NCBI RefSeq assembly: GCF_014650555.1 | Contig: NZ_BMVE01000004.1 | Location: 496,001-560,000 of the forward strand | Source: Streptomyces goshikiensis | GTDB lineage: Bacteria > Actinomycetota > Actinomycetes > Streptomycetales > Streptomycetaceae | DNA length: 64,000 bases | Direction of reading: 5' to 3' | In this document: piece by piece, positions 1-8,442 of the stretch | How the letters are laid out: each line of letters begins with the position of its first letter | How positions within the stretch are numbered: the first letter of the stretch is position 1 | Position numbers and translations under genes: made by a program | Notes under the pieces: model-generated | The model's database searches: none | What the model was told of the DNA's origin: nothing | The model's input: only the letters and a program-made list of their open reading frames with translations

Positions 1-171
1 CCCGTGCAGCAGCAGGACCAGCGGCCCGTCACCCAGCTCGGCGACGTGGAAGCGGGCCCCGTTGGCCGCGACGTCCCGGTGGATCACCGCTCTCCCGCCG
101 GGCACGCCGAGCCGGACCGCCGTGGCGGCGGTGGGCGGGGTACTGCCGAAGTCCGGCGAGGGAGCTGTCAT
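1..171 (-). CDS. alpha/beta hydrolase, N-terminal fragment (cut by window edge)
   Basis: Only the first 57 codons are present; the gene continues past the left edge. The fragment has a hydrophilic start, then a beta strand leading into LVLLLHG. This resembles the first core strand and HG oxyanion element of alpha/beta hydrolases. The ATG at 171 overlaps the TGA of the upstream holin-like gene (ATGA), so the two are probably translationally coupled. The catalytic serine, acid and histidine all lie outside the window, so the family call is an inference from the N-terminus only. Confidence 0.6.
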   Translation of the reverse strand, partial: MTAPSPDFGSTPPTAATAVRLGVPGGRAVIHRDVAANGARFHVAELGDGPLVLLLHG

Positions 172-626
172 GAGGTCGAGCGTGCCACACCCACGGCCTT
201 GTCACTGACCGGCCGGGGATGGGGCTTGACGGTCCCGACCAGCGCGGCGGTCTGCTTGACCGAGGCGATCGTCTTCTCCGGCGGCTTGACCTTCTTGAAC
301 TTCGACACGGCGATCAGCGCGAGCAGGCCCGCGAGCAGCAGGAACGCCACGCCGACGATGAGGAAGGACCAGGCGAGCCCGAGACCGAGGTTGTGGATCC
401 CGTACGCCGCGGCGAAGCTCAGCACCGGCAGCGAGAACAGCGCGAACACTCCGGCGATACCGATGGCGGTGCCACCGATCCCCGCGCGCTTGACGTCCTG
501 GCGGATCTCCGCCTTGGCGAGGGCGATCTCGTCGTGCACCAGGGCGGACATCTCGGCGGTGGCCGAGGCGACCAGCTGGCCGAGTGTGCGCTCGGCGCCT
601 TCTGCCCCTTGGTCCACTGCACTCAT
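168..626 (-). CDS. phage holin family membrane protein (Phage_holin_3_6 type)
   Basis: This is a 152-residue protein. It has an N-terminal amphipathic helix (about 10-45) of the type LGQLVASATAEMSALVHDEI, two strongly hydrophobic segments at about 50-75 and 83-108, and a basic C-terminal tail beginning KFKKVKPPEK. That layout is typical of the actinobacterial holin superfamily 3-6 proteins. Despite the name these are chromosomal membrane proteins with no demonstrated lysis role. It lies between nhaA and an alpha/beta hydrolase whose start overlaps its stop codon, on the same strand, so the three may share a transcript. Nothing phage-like lies nearby, so a prophage origin is not supported. Confidence 0.8.
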   Translation of the reverse strand: MSAVDQGAEGAERTLGQLVASATAEMSALVHDEIALAKAEIRQDVKRAGIGGTAIGIAGVFALFSLPVLSFAAAYGIHNLGLGLAWSFLIVGVAFLLLAGLLALIAVSKFKKVKPPEKTIASVKQTAALVGTVKPHPRPVSDKAVGVARSTS

Positions 627-684
627 CGCTCTCTCCCTCTGTCGTCTGCTGTCGGCGGCTGTCTGTCCTCCGTCGTCAGTCAGA

Positions 685-2106
685 TCATGCCGGACGGCCG
701 TCCTCGGCGCTGGACCCGGCCGTGGCTTGCGCGCCGGAGGCCATCGCGGCGGCGGCCTTGCGACGGTGTTCGGCGGCCTTCGCCTCGTGGATGCGCGCCA
801 TGCGCAGGTGGTACTCCGGCTTGTCCTGCTCGTAGATGTCGGGGATGCCGTCGAGGTCCTCGTCGAGCTCCTCGGCCTCGGTCAGCGCCCGGTACTTGCG
901 GTCGCGCAGCTTCAGCAGCACGCTCGCGACGATCGCGGCGATGAGCGAGCCGATCAGGACGGCGGCCTTGACCTCGTCGGTGAGGGTGGCGTCGTCGGTG
1001 AAGGCGAGCTCGCCGATCAGGAGCGAGACGGTGAAGCCGATGCCGGCGAGCGAGGCGACGGCCAGCACGTCGGGCCAGGCGAGGTCCTCGTTCAGTTCGG
1101 CCTTGGTGAAGCGGGCGGCCAGCCAGGTGCCGCCGAAGATGCCCACCGCCTTGCCGACGACCAGGCCGAGGAGCACGCCGAGGGTCTCTGGCCGGGTGAA
1201 GACCTGCGCGATGGACTTGTCGGAGAGGGAGACCCCGGCGGAGAACAGGGCGAAGAGGGGAACGGCGATCCCGGCGGAGAAGGGGCGTACGAGGTGCTCG
1301 ATGTGCTCGCCGGGGGGCTGCCGCTCGCCCTCCTTGCGGGAGCAGCGCAGCATCAGGCCCATGGCGACACCGGCGATGGTGGCGTGGACGCCGGAGTTGT
1401 ACATCAGGCCCCAGATGACCAGGGCGAGCGGAACGTAGACGTACCAGCCGTGGACGCCCTTGCGGAGCAGGAACCAGAAGAGGACCAGGCCCACGACCGC
1501 GCCGCCGAGGGCCAGGAAGTCGATCTCGCTGGTGAAGAACACCGCGATGATCATGATGGCGAAGAGGTCGTCGACCACGGCCAGGGTCAGCAGGAACGCC
1601 CGCAGGGCGGACGGCAGCGAGGTGCCGATGACCGCGAGGACGGCGAGCGCGAAGGCGATGTCGGTGGCGGTCGGGACGGCCCAGCCGTTCATCGCGCCGC
1701 CGCCGAAGGCGTTGACCAGTACGTAGACCAGCGCGGGCGTGGCCATCCCGCAGACGGCGGCGATCACCGGGAGGGCGGCCGCCTTGGGGTCCCGTAGATC
1801 GCCCGCGACGAGTTCGCGCTTGAGCTCGATGCCGGCGACGAAGAAGAAGACGGCGAGCAGGCCGTCGGCCGCCCAGTGCTGGAGCGAGAGGTCCAGGCCC
1901 AGGGCGGCGGGTCCTATGTGGAAGGACAGGACGCTGTCGTAGCTGGCGGAGACGGCGGGGATGTTCGCCCACAGGAGGGCGGCGATCGCGGCCACGAGGA
2001 GCAGCACACCGCCGACGGTCTCGGCGCGCAGCGCGTCGGCGACGAAGCGGCGCTCGGGGAGGGAGAGACGTCCGAGCAGCTTGCGGCGGGGTGTGGGCGT
2101 GGCCAC
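685..2106 (-). CDS. nhaA: Na+/H+ antiporter NhaA
   Basis: This is a 473-residue integral membrane antiporter that exchanges sodium or lithium for protons in pH and salt homeostasis. Family signatures are GIELKRELVAGDLRDPKAAA in the first third, VPTATDIAFALAVLAVIG, and the paired aspartates in LAVVDDLFAIMII. In E. coli NhaA those aspartates carry the ion. The C-terminus has a hydrophilic tail rich in Glu, Ala and Arg beyond the last membrane span, as is usual in actinobacteria. The GTG at 2106 was chosen because a GGAGG ribosome site lies 8 bases upstream and the protein then begins like its relatives; in-frame ATG codons at 2136 and 2172 are alternatives. A 10-bp inverted repeat lies upstream at 2172-2209. 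Confidence 0.93.
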   Translation of the reverse strand: MATPTPRRKLLGRLSLPERRFVADALRAETVGGVLLLVAAIAALLWANIPAVSASYDSVLSFHIGPAALGLDLSLQHWAADGLLAVFFFVAGIELKRELVAGDLRDPKAAALPVIAAVCGMATPALVYVLVNAFGGGAMNGWAVPTATDIAFALAVLAVIGTSLPSALRAFLLTLAVVDDLFAIMIIAVFFTSEIDFLALGGAVVGLVLFWFLLRKGVHGWYVYVPLALVIWGLMYNSGVHATIAGVAMGLMLRCSRKEGERQPPGEHIEHLVRPFSAGIAVPLFALFSAGVSLSDKSIAQVFTRPETLGVLLGLVVGKAVGIFGGTWLAARFTKAELNEDLAWPDVLAVASLAGIGFTVSLLIGELAFTDDATLTDEVKAAVLIGSLIAAIVASVLLKLRDRKYRALTEAEELDEDLDGIPDIYEQDKPEYHLRMARIHEAKAAEHRRKAAAAMASGAQATAGSSAEDGRPA

Positions 2107-2171
2107 GGGTGGGCACCTCCGGATGGTCGACGGCATGACAAAACCTGTTGCCGACCAGACTTCCCGGCGCA

Positions 2172-2209
2172 CCCTGTTAAGAAATTGACGCTTTCACTAC
2201 TTTACAGGG
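2172..2209 (-). promoter_or_regulatory. inverted repeat in the nhaA promoter region
   Basis: The arms CCCTGTTAAG (2172-2181) and CTTTACAGGG (2200-2209) match at 9 of 10 positions as an inverted repeat with an 18-base A+T-rich spacer. It lies 66-103 bases upstream of the chosen nhaA start, where the promoter is expected. It could be an operator or an mRNA leader hairpin; the regulator is unknown. Confidence 0.4.
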
Positions 2210-2252
2210 CGTACGCAAGGTCTTACTGGATGATCGTCACTTTAAGCGCGAA

Positions 2253-2285
2253 ACGGGCATGCGGCGCGTCGCGCCACATGCCCGT
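2253..2285 (-). terminator. terminator of acs
   Basis: A 9-bp outer stem (ACGGGCATG with CATGCCCGT) encloses a GGCGC/GCGCC inner stem. It is followed on the minus strand by TTT. It lies 46 bases downstream of the acs stop codon. Confidence 0.6.
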
Positions 2286-2330
2286 CGCCTTGCCGGGCCG
2301 GCCGCCCGTCGCGCAGCCGGCCCCGCCGGA

Positions 2331-4286
2331 TCAGTCCTCGCTGCCCGCCGCCGGCAGCTTGCTCTGGATCAGGCTCATCACCGAGGAGTCGGCCAGCGTG
2401 GTGACATCGCCGACCGCCCGGTTCTCGGCGACATCGCGCAGCAGACGCCTCATGATCTTGCCCGAGCGGGTCTTCGGCAGCTCCTGGACCGGCAGGATCC
2501 GCTTCGGCTTCGCGATCGGGCCGAGCGTGGCGCCCACGTGGTTGCGCAGCTCCGCGACCAGGCCCTCGGTCTCGTGGGCGGTGCCGCGCAGGATCACGAA
2601 GGCCACGATGGCCTGGCCGGTGGTCTCGTCGGCCGCGCCGACCACGGCCGCCTCGGCGACCGAGGGGTGCGAGACCAGCGCCGACTCGACCTCGGTCGTC
2701 GAGATGTTGTGGCCGGACACCAGCATCACGTCATCCACCCGGCCGAGCAGCCAGATGTCGCCGTCCTCGTCCTTCTTGGCGCCGTCGCCCGCGAAGTACT
2801 TGCCCTCGAAGCGCGACCAGTAGGTGTCGATGAACCGCTGGTCGTCGCCCCAGATGGTGCGCAGCATCGACGGCCACGGCTCGGTGAGGACCAGGTAGCC
2901 GCCCCCGCCGTCCGGGACCTCGCGCGCCTCGTCGTCCACGACGGTGGCGGAGATCCCGGGCAGCGCGCGCTGCGCCGAGCCGGGCTTGGTGTGGGTGACG
3001 CCGGGCAGCGGCGAGATCATCATCGCGCCGGTCTCGGTCTGCCACCAGGTGTCCACGATCGGGCAGCGGTCGCCGCCGATGTGCTTGCGGTACCAGATCC
3101 AGGCCTCGGGGTTGATCGGCTCGCCGACCGAGCCCAGGACGCGCAGGCTCGACAGGTCGAACTTCGCGGGGATGTCGTCGCCCCACTTCATGAACGTCCG
3201 GATGGCCGTGGGCGCCGTGTAGAGGATGGTGACGCCGTACTTCTGCACGACCTCCCAGAAGCGGCCCTGGTGCGGGGTGTCCGGGGTGCCCTCGTAGATC
3301 ACCTGGGTGGCGCCGTTGGCGAGCGGCCCGTAGACGATGTAGGAGTGCCCGGTCACCCAGCCGATGTCGGCGGTGCACCAGTAGACGTCGGTCTCCGGCT
3401 TCAGGTCGAACACCGCGTGGTGGGTGTACGCGGCCTGCGTGAGGTAGCCGCCCGAGGTGTGCAGGATGCCCTTGGGCTTCCCCGTGGTCCCCGAGGTGTA
3501 GAGGATGAACAGCGGGTGCTCGGCGTCGAAGGGCTGCGGCGCGTGCTCGGTCGACTGCCGGCCGACGATCTCGTGCCACCAGACGTCGCGGCCCTCGGTG
3601 AAGGCGGTGTCCTGGCCGGTGCGCCGCACCACCAGGACGTTCTTGACCTGCGGACACTTGCCGACGGCCTCGTCGATGGCGGGCTTGAGGGCGCTGGGCT
3701 TGCCGCGGCGGTAGCCGCCGTCGGCGGTGATCACGAGCTTGGCGTCGGCGTCCTGGATGCGAGAGGCCACGGCATCGGCGGAGAAACCGCCGAAGACCAC
3801 GGAGTGCGCGGCGCCGACGCGGGCGCACGCGAGCATCGCGACGACCGCCTCCGGGATCATCGGCAGGTACACGGCGACGCGGTCGCCGGCCTGTACGCCC
3901 AGCTCGGTCAGGGCGTTGGCGGCCCGCGAGACCTCGTCCTTGAGCTGCGCGTAGGTGATCGACCGGCTGTCGCCGGGCTCGCCCTCGAAGTGGATGGCGA
4001 CGCGGTCGCCGTTGCCGGCCTCGACGTGTCGGTCCACGCAGTTGTACGCGACGTTCAGCTTGCCGTCGGCGAACCACTTGGCGAAGGGCGGGTTGCTCCA
4101 GTCGAGCGTCTCGGTCGGCTCCGTGTCCCAGGTCAGCCGCCGGGCCTGCTCGGCCCAGAAGCCCAGCCGGTCCGCATCGGCCTGTGCGTACGCAGCCTCG
4201 GTCACATTGGCGGCGGCGGCCAGATCGGCGGGCGGTGCGAACCGCCGCTCTTCCTTGAGCAGATTGGCCAGGCTTTCGTTGCTCAC
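2331..4286 (-). CDS. acs: acetyl-CoA synthetase (AMP-forming acetate-CoA ligase)
   Basis: This is a 651-residue cytoplasmic enzyme that activates acetate with ATP and CoA to acetyl-CoA, the normal family length. Visible motifs are the N-terminal ACAS segment (FWAEQARRLTW), the P-loop-like YTSGTTGKPKG (A3), WWQTETG (A5), the adenylate-binding YFAGDGAKKDEDGDIWLLGR, and the C-terminal KTRSGKIMRRLLR. The lysine of that last motif is the usual acetylation-controlled catalytic residue. The GTG start at 4286 follows GGGAGA at good spacing and gives the standard VSNESLANLLKEERRF beginning. The gene has its own terminator (2253-2285) and is insulated upstream by another (4411-4450). A dre-like site lies 86-101 bases upstream. 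Confidence 0.97.
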   Translation of the reverse strand: MSNESLANLLKEERRFAPPADLAAAANVTEAAYAQADADRLGFWAEQARRLTWDTEPTETLDWSNPPFAKWFADGKLNVAYNCVDRHVEAGNGDRVAIHFEGEPGDSRSITYAQLKDEVSRAANALTELGVQAGDRVAVYLPMIPEAVVAMLACARVGAAHSVVFGGFSADAVASRIQDADAKLVITADGGYRRGKPSALKPAIDEAVGKCPQVKNVLVVRRTGQDTAFTEGRDVWWHEIVGRQSTEHAPQPFDAEHPLFILYTSGTTGKPKGILHTSGGYLTQAAYTHHAVFDLKPETDVYWCTADIGWVTGHSYIVYGPLANGATQVIYEGTPDTPHQGRFWEVVQKYGVTILYTAPTAIRTFMKWGDDIPAKFDLSSLRVLGSVGEPINPEAWIWYRKHIGGDRCPIVDTWWQTETGAMMISPLPGVTHTKPGSAQRALPGISATVVDDEAREVPDGGGGYLVLTEPWPSMLRTIWGDDQRFIDTYWSRFEGKYFAGDGAKKDEDGDIWLLGRVDDVMLVSGHNISTTEVESALVSHPSVAEAAVVGAADETTGQAIVAFVILRGTAHETEGLVAELRNHVGATLGPIAKPKRILPVQELPKTRSGKIMRRLLRDVAENRAVGDVTTLADSSVMSLIQSKLPAAGSED

Positions 4287-4371
4287 GACATCTCCCTTTC
4301 CCAGGGTGTCCGTTGTGTCCCCGGGGCATAGCTCATCAGTCAGACGACCAGGTGACAAGGGCTAGCCGGAA

Positions 4372-4387
4372 ATTGGTTTAGACCTAT
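4372..4387. promoter_or_regulatory. dre-like operator (possible DasR site) upstream of acs
   Basis: The sequence ATTGGTTTAGACCTAT matches 12 of 16 positions of the commonly quoted dre consensus, ACTGGTCTAGACCAGT. It has an intact TTTAGA core flanked by GG and CC. It lies 86-101 bases upstream of the acs start in an otherwise A+T-rich stretch. DasR is the GntR-family N-acetylglucosamine-responsive repressor of streptomycetes. Binding is inferred only. Confidence 0.35.
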
Positions 4388-4410
4388 ATCACGTACGGGC
4401 CACACGAGCG

Positions 4411-4450
4411 AGTGGCCCCTTCCCGCTGCAGGATGCGGGAAGGGGCCACT
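4411..4450 (-). terminator. terminator of the SulP-carbonic anhydrase gene
   Basis: A perfect 16-bp stem (4411-4426 with 4435-4450) has an 8-base loop. It lies 30 bases downstream of the SulP-carbonic anhydrase stop codon and upstream of acs. There is no long T tract, as is usual in Streptomyces. Confidence 0.8.
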
Positions 4451-4479
4451 GCGTTGCACGGAATCCGGAGGGTATCGGT

Positions 4480-6867
4480 TCACACCCGCGAGGACGCCAC
4501 GCCGTGGGCCGCGGGGCTCGGCTCCCCCGGTCCGCGGCCCGTCGGCCGGACGCTGTCGAAGACCCGGCAGTCGAAGAAGTCCTCGCCCTCGGACAGCAGG
4601 TACGCCTGGGCCTCGCCCACGTGGAAGTACATCCCGTGCAGCTCCAGCGTGCCTTCGGCGAGCCGCCGGGCCACCGACTCGTGGGCCCGCAGGTGCTCCA
4701 GCTGCTGCACCACATTGGTCAGGCAGAGCTGCTCCACCGCGTCCGCCGGGAGCCGTCCGGAGATCCGGGCCCAGGCGTGGTGGCGGCTGGCCATCCGCTC
4801 CAGGCTGGGCAGCCCGTGCCGCAGCCACCGGCGCAGCGGGGTCGGCGGGGCTCCGGGCGTGGAGCTCAGCAGGGCCTGCATGGCCCCGCAGCCCGAGTGC
4901 CCGCACACCGTGATGCTGTCCACCTTCAGTACGTCCACGGCGTACTCGATGGCCGCCGCGACCGAGTCGTCCGTGGACTCGGCCCCTGGCAGCGGGACCA
5001 GGTTGCCGACGTTGCGGACCGTGAAGAGGTCGCCCGGGCCGCTGGCCGTGATCATGCTCGTGACCAGACGGGAATCGGCGCAGGTGAGGAACAGCTGCGA
5101 GGGCCGCTGCCCCTCGCGGGCGAGCCGGGCCAGTTCATCGCGGACATGAGGTGCGGTGTCCCGCTGGAACGCGCTGATACCGCTGGCCAATTGGCCCGCC
5201 CCGCGGCGACGGGGCTCCGCCCGGGCCGCTTCGGCCGCGCCCGCGGACGCCGCCGCGCCGGTCCCCGTACGATCGGCGGCCGAGCGGTGGGCGCAGTGGT
5301 TCTGCCACGGGGTCCAGGGGCGGCAGCAGTGGTGGGCCCCGCGTTCGTGCCGGTCGGTGTCGGGGATTCGGGCGCCGGAGCGGCCGGTGACCTCCACCGA
5401 GCCCCCGTGCGCCAGGTGGGAGTCCTGCCAGTCCTGGAGCGTCTCGTACGCCGCGTGGTCCATGAACGAGCCGTCCAGCTCGACCACCGCGGGCGCTTCG
5501 TGCGGGATCTGGTTCAGCACCCGGCTCAGCCGGGGCACCGCAAGGAAGGTCAACTGCCCGTGCGCCCACACCCGGTGGACCCCGTCGAGCACCTCCACCG
5601 TGATCCGCGTCCGCGTCAGCCGGTACAGGGCCAGCGCGACGGCGACCGCGATGCCGATCGCGACCCCCTCCAGCACCCCGCCGAGCACCACGCCCACGAT
5701 GGTCGTGGCGTAGACGAGGGCCTCGCGGTGCCGCGTGACACTGCGCAGGTGCGTGATGCTGACCATCTGCACGCCCACCGCCATCACCAGCGCGGCCAGC
5801 GCGGCCAGCGGGATCAGGTCGAGGACGGGCGCGAGCAGCCCGGCCGCGAGCAGTACCCACAGCCCGTGGAACATGGCCGACTTCCGGCTGGCCGCACCTG
5901 ACTTGACGTTCGCCACGCTGCGGACGGCCACTCCGGTGATGGGCAGCCCGCCCAGCGCCCCGGAGACGATGTTGGCCGCGCCCTGGCCGCGCAGCTCCCG
6001 GTTGAGGTCGGCGCGCGGCGGGCGGTTGTCTGTATCCCGCTCGGAGGCGATCAGCTTGTCGGTCGCGACCGACGACAGCAGCGACTCCACGCTGCCGACG
6101 AGGGTGATCGTCAGTACGGCGGCGATGAGGCCGAGCACCGGGCCCTCGGGCAGCTCGGGCAGCGCGTGGCTGCGCCAGGACGGCAGGTCGACCCGGGGCA
6201 GGCTGAGCCCGGCGAGCGACGCGAACGCGGTGGCGGCGGCGACGGCGGCGAGCGCGGCCGGCACCTTGCGCAGCATCCGGCCGGCCCGCCCGGGCAGCCG
6301 GGGCCAGCTGAGCAGGACGGTCATCGTCAGCGCGCTGATGCCGAGCGCGACCGGATGCAGATCGGCCAACTGGGCGGGCAGCCCGCGGACATTGGCCACG
6401 ACGGAGCTCTGCGGGGTGCCGCCGAGCACGATGTGCAGTTGCGCGACGGCGATGGTCACGCCGATGCCCGCGAGCATGCCGTGCACGATGGCCGGGCTGA
6501 CCATCAGCGCCGACCGGGCGGTGCGCAGCAGGGCGAGGCCGAGCTGACAGAAGCCGGCGAGCACCGTGATGGCGCAGGTGGTCCGCCATCCGTAGCGCTG
6601 GATCAACTCGGCGGTGACCACGGTGAGTCCGGCGGCGGGCCCGCTCACCTGGAGCGGGGCGCCACCGAGCCGCCCGGCCACGATTCCGCCGACGGCCGCG
6701 GCCACCAGCCCGGCCTGGAGCGGGGCGCCGGTGGCCAGGGCGATGCCGAGGGAGAGCGGCAGGGCGATCAGGAAGACGGCGATGGAGGCGGACAGGTCCG
6801 CCGGGAGGTCGGGGGGAAGCCGGGAGGGGAGGTCCTTGGCGATGCGGTCGGGGGAGGTGGCCTTCAT
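4480..6867 (-). CDS. SulP anion transporter-STAS-beta carbonic anhydrase fusion
   Basis: This is a 795-residue fusion. Residues about 20-440 form a SulP membrane domain of roughly 10-12 spans, with signatures such as GLVAAAVGGIVAGRLGGAPL and VSGPAAGLTVV. A short STAS-like segment follows around 445-520 (AVVELDGSFMDHAAYETLQDW). After a low-complexity linker, residues about 560-775 are a beta-class carbonic anhydrase. The zinc ligands and catalytic dyad are all present: CADSR with Cys596, and GHSGCGAM with His657 and Cys660. The natural reading is bicarbonate import with local CO2/bicarbonate interconversion on the cytoplasmic side. SulP proteins can also move sulfate, so the substrate is inferred. 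ATG at 6867 is preceded by a purine-rich GGAG stretch. Its own terminator follows. Confidence 0.92.
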   Translation of the reverse strand: MKATSPDRIAKDLPSRLPPDLPADLSASIAVFLIALPLSLGIALATGAPLQAGLVAAAVGGIVAGRLGGAPLQVSGPAAGLTVVTAELIQRYGWRTTCAITVLAGFCQLGLALLRTARSALMVSPAIVHGMLAGIGVTIAVAQLHIVLGGTPQSSVVANVRGLPAQLADLHPVALGISALTMTVLLSWPRLPGRAGRMLRKVPAALAAVAAATAFASLAGLSLPRVDLPSWRSHALPELPEGPVLGLIAAVLTITLVGSVESLLSSVATDKLIASERDTDNRPPRADLNRELRGQGAANIVSGALGGLPITGVAVRSVANVKSGAASRKSAMFHGLWVLLAAGLLAPVLDLIPLAALAALVMAVGVQMVSITHLRSVTRHREALVYATTIVGVVLGGVLEGVAIGIAVAVALALYRLTRTRITVEVLDGVHRVWAHGQLTFLAVPRLSRVLNQIPHEAPAVVELDGSFMDHAAYETLQDWQDSHLAHGGSVEVTGRSGARIPDTDRHERGAHHCCRPWTPWQNHCAHRSAADRTGTGAAASAGAAEAARAEPRRRGAGQLASGISAFQRDTAPHVRDELARLAREGQRPSQLFLTCADSRLVTSMITASGPGDLFTVRNVGNLVPLPGAESTDDSVAAAIEYAVDVLKVDSITVCGHSGCGAMQALLSSTPGAPPTPLRRWLRHGLPSLERMASRHHAWARISGRLPADAVEQLCLTNVVQQLEHLRAHESVARRLAEGTLELHGMYFHVGEAQAYLLSEGEDFFDCRVFDSVRPTGRGPGEPSPAAHGVASSRV

Positions 6868-7101
6868 TTGGTCCCGTCTCCTCGGGGGAGGGGTGAAGCG
6901 GCGGGAGGTTCAACACTCAGTAAATGAATGGTAATGGAGAGTAAAGGCCTGCGGTGGGGAATGGGAGCAAACGGCCTATGAATTAGCGCTGACGGGTGAT
7001 TAAGCATTTTGTACGGCTTGTCACATCTTCTTCTAAGCGGATCGCGTGGGACGTTGCGGCGCGGAAGTCCTGCGATGGAACTGCGAGGGAGAGGTGGACG
7101 G

Positions 7102-8406
7102 ATGATCACCGCCACGAAGAAGATCGCCGGTGGCCTGGTCGCCGCGACGCTGGTCCTGTGCGCTGCCGGCTGCTCGGAGTCCGGGAAGTCCCCGTCCGGC
7201 ACCGGCCGCAACGGCCCGAACGGGGCCGCCGCCCCGGTGGCCCCCGGCAGTGTCCTGCGGCCCATCGGCGACGGTTCGACCGCGTACACCGGCCCGCAGC
7301 CGAACGTACAGAAGGCGCAGAAGCTGAAGCCCGGCGAAAAGCCGCCGCAGTTCGTGGTGTTCTCGTGGGACGGGGCTGGCGAGGACAGCCAGAAGCTCTT
7401 CTCCCACTTCCGGGAGGTCGGCAAGAAGTACAACGCCCGCATGACGTACTTCCTCAGCGGCGTGTACATGCTCCCGGAGGAGAAGCGGGACCTCTACACG
7501 GCCCCGCAGCACTCCCCGGGCCACTCCGAGATCGGCTTCGGCGACCTCCAGGGCATCAAGGACACCGCCACCCAGGTCCGCGCGGCCTGGATGGAGGGCA
7601 ACGAGATCGGCACCCACTTCAACGGCCACTTCTGCGGCCCCGAGGGCGGCGTCGGCACCTGGTCGGTGGACGAGTGGAAGAGCGAGATCAGCCAGGCCAA
7701 GTCGTTCGTCAAGAACTGGAAGACCAACGCCGGGCTGAAGAGCATGGACCCGCTGCCCTTCGACTACGACAAGGAACTCATCGGCGCCCGCACCCCCTGC
7801 CTCGAAGGCCAGAAGAACTTCATGCTGGCGGCGAAGGACCTCGGATTCCGCTACGACTCCAGCGGGATCAGCAAGCAGATCTGGCCCAAGAAGACGGAAG
7901 GGCTCTGGGACCTCCCGCTCCAGCTGGTGCCCATGCCGGGCCGTGCCTTCGACACGCTGAGCATGGACTACAACTACATGGTCAACCAGTCCGGCACGAC
8001 CACCCAGGGCGACCCCTCGCAGCACGCGTACTGGGGCGAGCAGATGCGGGACGGACTGCTCCAGGCCTTCGAGCGGGTCTACCAGGGCAACCGCGCCCCG
8101 CTGATCATCGGCAACCACTTCGAGTCCTGGAACGGCGGCACCTACATGCACGCGGTGGAGGACTCCATCAAGAGCATGTGTACCCAGAAGGAGGTCCGCT
8201 GCGTGCCGTTCCGCGAGCTGGCCGACTGGCTGGACGCGCAGGACCCCAAGACGCTGGAGTGGATGCGGGGCCTCGACGTCGGCGAGGCGCCGAAGGACGG
8301 CTGGACGAAGTTCCTGACGGCGGGTCCGCCGCCGCGGCCGGCCGCCCCCGTCGAGGCCAAGCCGGCCGCGGGCGCGGCCGCGTCGGAGTCCGAGGAGGAG
8401 CGCTGA
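7102..8406 (+). CDS. exported lipoprotein with polysaccharide-deacetylase-like fold
   Basis: This is a 434-residue protein. MITATKKIAGGLVAATLVLCAAGCSES is a lipoprotein signal peptide with the acylated cysteine in AAGC. The mature part resembles NodB-type deacetylases. FVVFSWDGAGE stands where the metal-binding T-F-D-D-G motif is normally found. GTHFNGHFCG supplies a histidine pair like the second motif. FRYDSSG and LIIGNHFESWNGG follow later. Because the first motif is changed, catalytic activity is uncertain. The tail is rich in Ala, Pro and Glu. ATG 7102 has GGAGAGGTGG upstream; longer in-frame starts would bury the signal peptide. It is divergent from the SulP gene and convergent with the CooC-like gene, with only 36 bases between the stops. 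Confidence 0.78.
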   Translation: MITATKKIAGGLVAATLVLCAAGCSESGKSPSGTGRNGPNGAAAPVAPGSVLRPIGDGSTAYTGPQPNVQKAQKLKPGEKPPQFVVFSWDGAGEDSQKLFSHFREVGKKYNARMTYFLSGVYMLPEEKRDLYTAPQHSPGHSEIGFGDLQGIKDTATQVRAAWMEGNEIGTHFNGHFCGPEGGVGTWSVDEWKSEISQAKSFVKNWKTNAGLKSMDPLPFDYDKELIGARTPCLEGQKNFMLAAKDLGFRYDSSGISKQIWPKKTEGLWDLPLQLVPMPGRAFDTLSMDYNYMVNQSGTTTQGDPSQHAYWGEQMRDGLLQAFERVYQGNRAPLIIGNHFESWNGGTYMHAVEDSIKSMCTQKEVRCVPFRELADWLDAQDPKTLEWMRGLDVGEAPKDGWTKFLTAGPPPRPAAPVEAKPAAGAAASESEEER

Positions 8407-8442
8407 CGGGACCCGGCCGCGGCCGGCGGGGGCCGGCAGGGG

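Noticed and set aside
168..626. Prophage remnant signalled by the holin-like gene
   Set aside because: No endolysin, structural or integrase genes are adjacent. The family is a normal chromosomal membrane protein in actinobacteria.
4..1797. Long open frame on the plus strand across the holin and nhaA genes
   Set aside because: It is antisense to clear membrane protein genes. Its Gly/Asp/Glu/Arg-rich product is the usual shadow of high third-position G+C.
6868..7101. Zinc-responsive (Zur) operator in the A+T-rich divergent spacer before the carbonic anhydrase fusion
   Set aside because: The sequence around 6915-6945 has no convincing dyad symmetry matching a Zur box.
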